A stretch of DNA of 5,148 bases from an uncultured Opitutia bacterium (GTDB lineage: Bacteria > Verrucomicrobiota > Verrucomicrobiia > Opitutales > UBA953). This document shows positions 1-4,882 of the stretch, in pieces. Positions within the stretch are counted from its first letter, which is position 1. Every line of letters starts with the position of its first letter. The stretch is from NCBI GenBank assembly GCA_903921665.1, contig CAIXQT010000307.1, positions 1 through 5,148 on the forward strand, written 5' to 3'. The notes under the pieces were generated by a model. The model did no database searches and had not been told where the DNA came from. It worked only from the letters and a program-made list of their open reading frames with translations. The position numbers were made by a program, and so were the translations under genes.

Positions 1-1
1 C

Positions 2-472
2 CGCATCCAGTTCTGGCAAGGCGATGGCGTTCCTCCGTGGTGGGAGAAGATCCCGACTGCCATCCTCTCGCCAGAATTCACGGCAGGCGTCGTCGAGGTG
101 TTCCTTCGTCGCCGCGCGCGGACGGCGATCAAGCCGGTGCTCCTGATGCAGGAGCGCTTCCCGGGCATCGGCAATTGGATGGCCGACGAGATCCTCTGGC
201 GCGCCGGTTTCCATCCGCAGGCCAAGGCCGGAGCGTTCGGGCCGAAGTCCGTTCGCAAACTCCACGCGACCTTGTGCGAGGTCTGCGCGGAGGCGATGGA
301 GGTCATCGGCAAGGATTGGTCCGACCCGCCGGACAGCTGGCTCTTCAATCATCGGTGGAAAGACGGCGGTCGTTGCCCGCGCTCGAAGAAGCCGCTGGTC
401 CGTGAGGACGTCGGCGGACGCACCACCTGCTGGTCGCCTGAACGACAGGTCCTCGGCGCCGAACGCCGTTGA
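2..472 (+). CDS. Fpg/MutM-like DNA glycosylase (C-terminal part, 5' end outside window)
   Basis: This is the last 156 residues of a base-excision repair glycosylase/AP lyase of the Fpg/Nei family, which removes oxidised purines or pyrimidines and nicks the DNA. The helix-two-turn-helix region is clear: TAIKP (nt 122-136), then PGIGNWMADEILWRAGFHP (from nt 161), including the DNA-binding Asn of the GIGN motif (nt 173-175). A C-terminal finger follows, and the Arg of GGRTT (nt 419-421) that contacts the DNA is kept. The finger has the exact spacing of the canonical Cys4 zinc site, but the ligands read Cys, Ser, Ser, Arg, so it probably binds no zinc. The N-terminal catalytic Pro/Glu lie outside the window, so Fpg and Nei specificity cannot be separated; GIGN...ADEIL..AG.HP looks more Fpg-like. 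The stop is TGA at 470-472, and rsmD starts 30 nt downstream on the same strand. Confidence 0.88.
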   Translation, partial: RIQFWQGDGVPPWWEKIPTAILSPEFTAGVVEVFLRRRARTAIKPVLLMQERFPGIGNWMADEILWRAGFHPQAKAGAFGPKSVRKLHATLCEVCAEAMEVIGKDWSDPPDSWLFNHRWKDGGRCPRSKKPLVREDVGGRTTCWSPERQVLGAERR

Positions 473-502
473 CCTTCCGCGCGTCCGCGCGAATTTGAAC
501 CC

Positions 503-1069
503 ATGCGCGTCACCGGCGGCATCGCCCGAGGTATCCAGCTCCGCGTCCCCACGCAGGGCGGCGTGCGTCCGGCCACGGATTATATCCGTGAGGCGGTCTT
601 TAATTCGTTGGCGGCGTTCGTCCCCGGCACGGCGGTCCTCGATCTCTTCGCCGGCACCGGCGCCTACGGACTCGAATCGCTCAGTCGCGGCGCCTTGCGC
701 GCGACGTGCGTCGACCAGCGTATCGGCGCGGAGCTCACGGCCAACGCCGCCGCGGTCGCGAAGTCGATGGGCCTGGCGGAGCTGCCTTTCACGAAGATCA
801 CCGGCGACGCGACCAAGCCCGGCGTGGCCGAAGGCCGCTTCGACCTGGTGTTCGCAGATCCGCCGTGGGAACTCTGGCAGACCAAGGGCGAGGAGATTTC
901 TGCGACGGCGGTGAGCTACGCCGAAGACGGCGCCCACGTGCGCGTGATCCTCGAAGCGCCCGGTGGTTACGAGGTGCCGGTGCCCGAAGGCTGGAAGCTG
1001 CGTAAGGTCATCGGCAAAGGCAAAGGGCAGCCGGCCGCGTCCGTCCTGGTCCGCAAGGCCGCGGAGTGA
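503..1069 (+). CDS. rsmD: 16S rRNA (guanine966-N2)-methyltransferase RsmD
   Basis: A 188-residue class I SAM-dependent methyltransferase that, by family, methylates N2 of G966 in 16S rRNA during 30S assembly. The N-terminus has the RsmD signature: MRVTGGIARG at 1-10, then RP..D..RE..FN.L at 22-36. The SAM-binding motif I is DLFAGTGAYG at 47-56, an acidic residue ending strand 2 is at D71, and the catalytic N-methyltransferase motif is DPPW at 119-122 (most relatives have DPPY or DPPF). Length matches the family (about 180-200). The ATG start is fixed by the conserved MRVTGG N-terminus; no Shine-Dalgarno is visible before it. It probably shares a transcript with the glycosylase gene upstream. 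Its TGA stop abuts the rsmE stop directly. Confidence 0.95.
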   Translation: MRVTGGIARGIQLRVPTQGGVRPATDYIREAVFNSLAAFVPGTAVLDLFAGTGAYGLESLSRGALRATCVDQRIGAELTANAAAVAKSMGLAELPFTKITGDATKPGVAEGRFDLVFADPPWELWQTKGEEISATAVSYAEDGAHVRVILEAPGGYEVPVPEGWKLRKVIGKGKGQPAASVLVRKAAE

Positions 1070-1804
1070 TCAGCCTCCGACGGGACGATGCTGCTCCCAG
1101 GCGCGCAGCTGCGCGAGCATGAGCGCTCCGCCGACCAGCGCGGCGGCTTCGACGCGCAGGATGCGGTCGCCGAGGTGCGCGAAGGCGAAACCGGCCCCAC
1201 GTAGTGCCGCGCGTTCTTCTTCGGCGAAGCCACGCTCGGGCCCGATCGCGAGCACGGCGGCTTTCGCCGGTGCGGAAATTTCCGGAGCGCCTGTCGCCTC
1301 ATAAGGATCGAGCGCGAGCTTCCATGCGTTCGCATCAAGGCCGATGAGCGCAGCGGCCAGCGAAGCGACGCGCGTCACTTCGGGTACGAGCGTCGAGCAG
1401 GCCTGCTCGGTCCCCTTGAGGACGTGCTCGCGCCACTCGCCGTCTTTCCAGAGCGAGCTGGTGAGATAACCCGGATCACCTTTTGCGGATTCAAAGAAGA
1501 TGATCCGAGCGGCGCCGAGGCTTGCGAGGTCGTGCAGGACTTTCTTCGCGGTTTGGGGACGGGGCAGCCCGACGAGCACCGTGAGCGGTAGGCGCGCCTG
1601 CGGGGAATTTTCCCAGGCAACGGTGAACGAGAGTTTCGGTGCAACCGCGGTGATGGTCGCGATACCACGTAGGCCGTTCTCCACTCCAACGTGGAACATG
1701 CCGCCGACTGCGAGTCCGACGGTTTCGCGCAGATGCCGGGAGCGCGCGTCATCAGGCGGGAGCCCGGACTTGGCTTCCTCGGCGGTTATGAGCACCAGAT
1801 TCAC
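1070..1804 (-). CDS. rsmE: 16S rRNA (uracil1498-N3)-methyltransferase RsmE
   Basis: A SPOUT-class methyltransferase that, by family, makes m3U1498 in 16S rRNA. Counting from the GTG at 1804 (244 residues), the SAM-binding knot is visible as AIGPERGF near 186-193 and LGDRILRVEAAAL at 211-223; most homologues have GPEGGF and RILRTETA, so this is a divergent variant. EQACSTLVPEV near 133-143 matches the conserved EQ...P.v segment. The N-terminal PUA-like part is HLRETVGLAVGGMFHVG. Start choice is open. The frame is open to an ATG at 1879 (269 residues), but those first 25 residues are Pro/Leu-rich and unlike the family. GTG at 1804 gives the MNLVLI-type N-terminus I associate with this subgroup. 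GTG at 1795 (241 residues) has the best ribosome site, AGAGG with 8-nt spacing. It is convergent with rsmD and divergent from pdxH. Confidence 0.92.
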   Translation of the reverse strand: MNLVLITAEEAKSGLPPDDARSRHLRETVGLAVGGMFHVGVENGLRGIATITAVAPKLSFTVAWENSPQARLPLTVLVGLPRPQTAKKVLHDLASLGAARIIFFESAKGDPGYLTSSLWKDGEWREHVLKGTEQACSTLVPEVTRVASLAAALIGLDANAWKLALDPYEATGAPEISAPAKAAVLAIGPERGFAEEERAALRGAGFAFAHLGDRILRVEAAALVGGALMLAQLRAWEQHRPVGG

Positions 1805-1858
1805 CTCTACTAAGGTGGGAGGCTGGTCTGGGCTGGCGAGAGGGAAGGGTGCTAACGC

Positions 1859-1892
1859 TTGCAGGTCTGGCCTCCCCATTTAATATCTCTGC
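1859..1892 (+). promoter_or_regulatory. Candidate pdxH promoter in the rsmE-pdxH divergent spacer
   Basis: This short AT-rich core lies in an otherwise GC-rich region between two divergent genes. On the plus strand TTTAAT at 1879-1884 matches the sigma70 -10 box at 5 of 6 positions, and the overlapping TAATAT at 1881-1886 matches at 4 of 6. A weak -35 candidate, TTGCAG, lies at 1859-1864 (3 of 6), with a 14- or 16-nt spacer. Transcription would then begin at about 1891-1893, at or next to the pdxH ATG. On the minus strand the same core gives TATTAA, with rsmE transcription starting around 1873. That would exclude the ATG at 1879 as the rsmE start and favour GTG 1804 or 1795. This is inference from a short match. 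Confidence 0.35.
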
Positions 1893-2528
1893 ATGGACCT
1901 TTCGGAATTCCGTAAAGAGTACGCGGCGCACGGTATCGACCGCCATGAACTGCTCGATGCCCCCCTGGCTCAGTTCAAGGCCTGGTTCGATCAGGCCAAG
2001 GCCGCCGGGGTGATCGAACCTAACGCCATGGTCCTTTCGACCCTCGGCCTGGACGGCTTTCCGTCCTCGCGGACTGTCTTGCTCAAGGCCGCCGACGAGC
2101 GCGGGTTCTCCTTCTTTACTAATTACGATAGCAAGAAGGGGGAGGAGATCGCCGCCAACCCCCGGGTCACCCTGCTTTTTCCTTGGTTTTCCTTGGAGCG
2201 TCAGATTCACATAACTGGTTCATTGGTAAAGACTTCCGAAGAAGAATCCCTGACCTATTTCGGCCGCCGCCCCTATGGCAGCCAGCTGGGCGCCCTAGCC
2301 TCCGATCAGAGTGACATCATCGCCGACCGCAAGGTCCTCGAGGCACGCCTCGCCGACTTGAAAGCCAAGCACCCGGAGGGGCAGGTTCCTAAGCCCCCCC
2401 ACTGGGGTGGTTATCGGCTGATTCCGACCAGCTTCGAGTTTTGGCAGGGGCGGACCAATCGGCTCCATGACCGCTTCCATTACTCTCTTAATAAGGGGGT
2501 TTGGGAGATCGTGCGCCTCTCGCCCTGA
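1893..2528 (+). CDS. pdxH: Pyridoxine/pyridoxamine 5'-phosphate oxidase PdxH
   Basis: A 211-residue FMN-dependent oxidase that converts pyridoxine or pyridoxamine 5'-phosphate to pyridoxal 5'-phosphate with O2, the last step of B6 synthesis and salvage. It is full length compared with E. coli PdxH (218). FMN-binding segments are visible: SRTVLLK at 59-65 and FFTNYDSKKG at 74-83. The C-terminal dimerisation/substrate part holds EFWQGRTNRLHDRF at 182-195, with the conserved Arg and His. The N-terminal helix with R..Y is at 7-10. The ATG start fits the family; there is no Shine-Dalgarno, and a -10-like element sits immediately upstream, so the mRNA may be leaderless. Codon use is less C-ending than in the atp genes (for example ATA, GTA and TCA codons around 2209-2230), which fits lower expression. 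It stands alone between rsmE and the atp operon, with no B6 partner gene in view. Confidence 0.97.
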   Translation: MDLSEFRKEYAAHGIDRHELLDAPLAQFKAWFDQAKAAGVIEPNAMVLSTLGLDGFPSSRTVLLKAADERGFSFFTNYDSKKGEEIAANPRVTLLFPWFSLERQIHITGSLVKTSEEESLTYFGRRPYGSQLGALASDQSDIIADRKVLEARLADLKAKHPEGQVPKPPHWGGYRLIPTSFEFWQGRTNRLHDRFHYSLNKGVWEIVRLSP

Positions 2529-2540
2529 GCGGGGCTCAGG
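2524..2540 (+). terminator. Small hairpin across the pdxH stop codon
   Basis: CCTGAGC at 2524-2530 pairs with GCTCAGG at 2534-2540 around a GGG loop, giving a perfect 7-bp stem that includes the pdxH TGA. No T-run follows (ATTAGTCC comes next), so it is not a classical intrinsic terminator. A second weak inverted repeat, ATTAG/CTAAT, lies at 2541-2555. It could protect the 3' end of the pdxH transcript or slow polymerase; the terminator label is tentative. Confidence 0.3.
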
Positions 2541-2650
2541 ATTAGTCCACCTAATAGGGGGACCCTAGGGGTGCTTACTCTGGGGCAGGGGGTGCTCGCA
2601 GGGTTGACCATCCTGCGGGGAATCGTTCACCAATGTTTTCCTGCGTCTAA
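2529..2650 (+). promoter_or_regulatory. pdxH-atpB spacer / probable atp operon leader
   Basis: This 122-nt spacer has no gene of normal size, and atpI is not present in it. It carries repeated G-runs on the coding strand: GGGGG 2557-2561, GGGG 2568-2571, GGGG 2582-2585, GGGGG 2588-2592 and GGGG 2617-2620. A hairpin follows at 2595-2619: ten pairs including two G-U pairs, with loop TGACC at 2605-2609. A five-codon reading frame, ATG-TTT-TCC-TGC-GTC-TAA, occupies 2633-2650 and its stop touches the atpB ATG. No convincing promoter is visible: TTGACC at 2604-2609 resembles a -35 box but lacks a -10 at suitable spacing. The region is the likely place for atp operon control, but which strand element acts is unknown. 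Confidence 0.45.
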
Positions 2651-3517
2651 ATGCGCCCTCTTTCCCTCATTGGTCTCTTTTCCCCGGCGTTCGTCTTCGC
2701 CAGTTCCGAAGGCGTGAAGCCGTCGGCTACCGACCTTTTCAGCCTCGGTGGCGTCCCGATTTCGAATTCGATCCTGACCACCTGGATCATCGCCGCCCTG
2801 ATTATCATCGGCGTACGCCTGGCGGTCGGTACGCCGAAGCTCATTCCAGGCAAGGGCCAGGGCGTCGTCGAAGGCATGGCACAGGGCCTGCGTGACGCGC
2901 TCGAACCGATCGTCGGCAAGCAGATGATCGGCAAGACGTTCCCGCTCCTCTGCGGCTTCTTCGTCTTCATCCTCCTGATGAACTGGAGCGGCCTCCTCCC
3001 TGGAGTCGGCACGATCAAGTTCCAGACCGCTAAAGGCGAGTGGCTCGACGCCATCCGTCCGGCCAACTCGGACCTCAACACCACGCTGGCTCTCTCGGTG
3101 CTGTCGTTCGTCGCGTGGACCTACTTCGTGCTCCGCTACGCCGGCTTCAAGGTCCTGATCTTCGATCTCTTCGGCAACAAAGCCAACAAGAAGGAAGTCG
3201 GCATGCTGATGTGGGTGTTGCTCATCCCGATCTTCTTCGCCGTCGGCGGCATCGAAGTCGTCTCGATCACCTTCCGCCTGCTCTCCCTCTCGTTCCGTCT
3301 CTTCGGCAACGTCTTCGGCGGCGAGAATCTCATCCACGCCCTCGCCGACCCCAAGACGCTCGGCGCCTTCGCGACCTACGTCGTCCCTGCCCTCGCCGGC
3401 ATGCTCGAAGTCCTCGTCGGCGTCATCCAGGCGTTCGTCTTCACGCTGCTCTCGGCCGTGTACATCGGCCTGATCTGCAACCACGAAGGCGGCCACGACG
3501 ACGAGCACGCCCACTGA
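2651..3517 (+). CDS. atpB: F-type ATP synthase Fo subunit a
   Basis: A 288-residue integral membrane subunit that forms the two ion half-channels next to the c-ring. The essential arginine is R216 in LSLSFRLFGN (211-220), equivalent to E. coli R210. N220 and E225 (VFGGEN) match N214 and E219, and Q260 in VGVIQAFVF matches Q252. Hydrophobic segments lie roughly at 41-60, 95-118, 144-164, 184-207, 208-228 and 240-277. DLNTTLALSV at 141-150 is a family motif. The N-terminus (MRPLSLIGLFSPAFVFASSEG) looks like a cleavable signal peptide, as in some other bacterial a subunits. The tail is His/Asp-rich (HEGGHDDEHAH). An in-frame TAA directly precedes the ATG, so no earlier start is possible. No Shine-Dalgarno is visible. 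It is the first atp gene of the operon. Confidence 0.97.
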   Translation: MRPLSLIGLFSPAFVFASSEGVKPSATDLFSLGGVPISNSILTTWIIAALIIIGVRLAVGTPKLIPGKGQGVVEGMAQGLRDALEPIVGKQMIGKTFPLLCGFFVFILLMNWSGLLPGVGTIKFQTAKGEWLDAIRPANSDLNTTLALSVLSFVAWTYFVLRYAGFKVLIFDLFGNKANKKEVGMLMWVLLIPIFFAVGGIEVVSITFRLLSLSFRLFGNVFGGENLIHALADPKTLGAFATYVVPALAGMLEVLVGVIQAFVFTLLSAVYIGLICNHEGGHDDEHAH

Positions 3518-3543
3518 CCTTTCGCTTTCGAGGCGCGTGACAG

Positions 3544-3563
3544 GCCGGGAATTCCCCGACGGC
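3544..3563 (+). other. Palindrome/hairpin in the atpB-atpE spacer
   Basis: The 78-nt spacer between atpB and atpE contains the perfect palindrome GGGAATTCCC at 3547-3556, flanked by GCCG (3544-3547) and CGGC (3560-3563), which can pair. A competing outer pairing, GCGCG 3533-3537 with CGCGC 3563-3567, is also possible. Such a structure just before the single-stranded A/C tract could affect transcript processing or keep the atpE start exposed. Function is inferred only. Confidence 0.35.
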
Positions 3564-3567
3564 GCGC

Positions 3568-3595
3568 TGAGGAAAAACCAAAAAACAAAAAACAC
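3568..3595 (+). promoter_or_regulatory. A-rich translation initiation region of atpE
   Basis: TGAGGA at 3568-3573 is the only Shine-Dalgarno-like motif in the spacer, but it ends 22 nt before the ATG, too far for normal use. The tract from 3573 to 3595 has 18 A and 5 C and no G or T, and is therefore unstructured in RNA. E. coli atpE is known to have a translational enhancer upstream of its start that raises c-subunit synthesis. This tract plausibly plays the same role, possibly through ribosomal protein S1 binding. The composition is seen directly; the function is inferred. Confidence 0.55.
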
Positions 3596-3799
3596 ATGAT
3601 CATCGCTGAAATCACCGGATCCCTCCCCGCCGCCGTCGGCTGCTTCGCCGCCGCCATCGGCGTAGGTCTCGTCGGTGCCAAGGCTGTCGAGTCCGTGGGT
3701 CGCAATCCCGACGCCTCCGCCAAGATCCTCGTCCAGTCGATTCTGGGCATGGCTCTCGCCGAAGCCGTCGCGTTCTACGCGATCTTCCTCGCCAAGTAA
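3596..3799 (+). CDS. atpE: F-type ATP synthase Fo subunit c
   Basis: A 67-residue proteolipid, short for the family (about 70-90), forming the rotating c-ring. Helix 1 (about 5-32) has the Gly-rich packing stretch AAAIGVGLVGAKAVESV. The polar loop is R36-N37-P38, the contact with the F1 central stalk (RQP in most species). Helix 2 (about 42-65) carries the ion-binding carboxylate E56 in GMALAEAVAF. The sodium ligands of Na+-type rings (Gln in helix 1 and the Ser/Thr after the Glu) are replaced by V23 and A57, so proton coupling is likely. Start: the ATG follows the A/C tract and leaves only a short periplasmic N-terminus (MIIAEITGS), fitting the family. A strong hairpin follows the stop. Confidence 0.97.
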   Translation: MIIAEITGSLPAAVGCFAAAIGVGLVGAKAVESVGRNPDASAKILVQSILGMALAEAVAFYAIFLAK

Positions 3800-3807
3800 C
3801 CGGTCTC

Positions 3808-3836
3808 GTGGCGCGGCCCCGCAAGGGGCCCGCCAC
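3808..3836 (+). terminator. Strong intercistronic hairpin after atpE
   Basis: Left arm 3808-3820 pairs with right arm 3825-3836: 12 pairs, ten of them G-C or better-stacked, with one bulged base (C3814) and a GCAA loop at 3821-3824, a GNRA tetraloop. A pyrimidine-rich stretch TTCTCTTTCCC (3837-3847) follows, not a pure T-run. It begins 8 nt after the atpE stop, and atpF follows 47 nt later on the same strand. This could be an attenuating terminator or a 3' stabiliser that leaves extra atpE mRNA. The structure is visible; the role is inference. Confidence 0.6.
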
Positions 3837-3883
3837 TTCTCTTTCCCAGCGCTGATCCCAACCTCCCTTTCAAAGTCCTCACC

Positions 3884-4471
3884 ATGACCTTCCTCTCCGC
3901 TCTTCTCGCCGCCGAACCCGCCAAGGCCGCCGCCCATGGCGCCGCCGAATCCCACGGCCCTGTCGCCGACATCACCAAACTGTTCGGCAGCTTCGGCGTC
4001 GACGGCCCCCACCTGCTCGTCCAGCTCGTCAACTTCTCGATCCTCGCCTTCGTCCTCTACCGCTTCGCCATCAAGCCGGCCCTCGGCCAGATGGAAGAAC
4101 GCAACCGCCTCATCGAAAAGGGTCTCGCTGACGCGCAGGCCGCGACCCAGCGCCTCGCCGAAGCCCAGCAGGCTTCCGAAGCCAAGCTCAACGCCGCTTC
4201 CGACGAAGCCGCCAAGATCCTCGCCGAAGCCCGCAACTCCGCCAAGGCCGCCGTCGAAGCCGCCAAGGCCGAAGCTTCCGCCGCCCAGGCCGAAGTCGTC
4301 GCCAAGGCCAAGGCCGCCATCGAAGCCGACCGCGTCAAGATGATGAACGAAGTGCGCGGCGAAGTCTCCCGCCTCGTCGTCGAGACCGCCGCCAAGGTGC
4401 TCGAGCAGAATCTCGATGACGCCACGCGCGGCCGTCTCAACGAGGCCGCCGTCAAGCAGCTCGCCCGCTAA
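3884..4471 (+). CDS. atpF: F-type ATP synthase Fo subunit b
   Basis: A 195-residue stator stalk subunit that links subunit a in the membrane to delta/alpha on F1. It has one membrane segment at about 43-63 (HLLVQLVNFSILAFVLYRF), followed by the typical FAIKPALGQMEERNRLIEKGLADA transition (61-84). A long Ala/Glu/Lys-rich coiled coil follows to about 165, then a C-terminal delta-binding part (LVVETAAKVLEQNLDDATRGRLNEAAVKQL). It is longer than E. coli b (156), mainly through about 40 extra N-terminal residues rich in Ala, which may resemble a signal sequence. No other in-frame ATG occurs before residue 70, so the start is well supported. No Shine-Dalgarno is visible; the leader is pyrimidine-rich. 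Only one b gene is seen, with no b' copy. Confidence 0.96.
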   Translation: MTFLSALLAAEPAKAAAHGAAESHGPVADITKLFGSFGVDGPHLLVQLVNFSILAFVLYRFAIKPALGQMEERNRLIEKGLADAQAATQRLAEAQQASEAKLNAASDEAAKILAEARNSAKAAVEAAKAEASAAQAEVVAKAKAAIEADRVKMMNEVRGEVSRLVVETAAKVLEQNLDDATRGRLNEAAVKQLAR

Positions 4472-4486
4472 GCCTTTCCACTTCCG

Positions 4487-4882
4487 ATGTCCGCCGCCTC
4501 CGTCCGAGCCGAAGCCAAGCGCCTCCTCGCCCTCTCTCTCGAGGGTGGAGCGGTCTCGTCCGACCGCGTGGGCGCCGTGCTCACCGCACTCGCGAAGTCC
4601 CGCCCGGCCCACACGCTGCGCCCGCTCCTCCGCGCTTACCTCGCCAATGTCCGCCGCGAACTGACCCGCGGCGAAGCCCGCATCGAGCACGCCGGCCCGC
4701 TCGCCTCGGCCGACGCCGACGCCATCGCCGCGCACTTCACCAAGCTCCTCGGCCGCCCGGTCCGCCCGGTCGCACGTCGCAACGACGCGCTCCTCGCCGG
4801 CTTCCGCGTCCGCGTCGGCGACGATGTCACCGACGTCTCCGCGTCCCTGCGCCTGGCCAACCTCGCCAAGTCCCTTTCCTGA
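4487..4882 (+). CDS. atpH: F-type ATP synthase F1 subunit delta, unusually short
   Basis: This 131-residue protein occupies the atpH position between atpF and atpA. The C-terminal signature of delta/OSCP is recognisable: NDALLAGFRVRVGDDVTDVSASLRLANLAKSL at 99-130, matching the D.sLlgG..vrvGd.v.DgS...rL..L pattern, though the second Gly is Phe. The segment RIEHAGPLASADADAI (65-80) corresponds to the usual V.sA.pL... strand-helix. The protein is about 45 residues shorter than E. coli delta (177). The shortfall lies in the N-terminal helical domain that caps the alpha subunits: only about 60 residues precede the C-terminal domain. The start is ATG, 15 nt after the atpF stop; an upstream extension is blocked by the in-frame atpF TAA. 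No Shine-Dalgarno is visible; coupling to atpF translation is likely. Confidence 0.88.
   Translation: MSAASVRAEAKRLLALSLEGGAVSSDRVGAVLTALAKSRPAHTLRPLLRAYLANVRRELTRGEARIEHAGPLASADADAIAAHFTKLLGRPVRPVARRNDALLAGFRVRVGDDVTDVSASLRLANLAKSLS

Noticed and set aside
98..472. ATG-like start at 98 for a short separate gene.
   Set aside because: The frame is open to the left edge and the residues before 98 fit the Fpg family, so this is an internal codon of a longer gene.
478..491. Alternating CGCGCG-TC-CGCGCG before rsmD, possible hairpin.
   Set aside because: The loop would be only 2 nt, and such CG runs are expected by chance in this GC-rich sequence.
1805..1879. The 25-residue N-terminal extension of the rsmE frame from ATG 1879, considered as part of RsmE or as a leader peptide.
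   Set aside because: It does not resemble RsmE N-termini, and the candidate minus-strand promoter would start transcription inside it. An SD-like AGAG before the ATG keeps a small doubt.
1752..2210. A 152-codon minus-strand frame across the rsmE-pdxH spacer and pdxH.
   Set aside because: It overlaps pdxH and the rsmE start with no recognisable domain; pdxH and rsmE are clear homologues of known families on their own strands.
2604..2609. TTGACC as a -35 box for an atp promoter.
   Set aside because: No -10-like hexamer lies 15-19 nt downstream, and the site is inside the hairpin loop/stem at 2595-2619.
4170..4330. Repeated GCC-AAG-GCC-type DNA in atpF, considered as a tandem repeat.
   Set aside because: It reflects the Ala/Lys/Glu-rich coiled coil of subunit b with biased codons; the units vary in length and sequence.
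2627..4735. A 702-codon open frame on the minus strand, antisense to atpB, atpE, atpF and part of atpH, Gly/Asp/Glu-rich.
   Set aside because: atpB, atpE, atpF and atpH all lie in the same frame, and this frame is their exact codon-aligned complement. It stays open because the biased atp codon use avoids TTA, CTA and TCA. The translated product has low-complexity composition and no recognisable domain.
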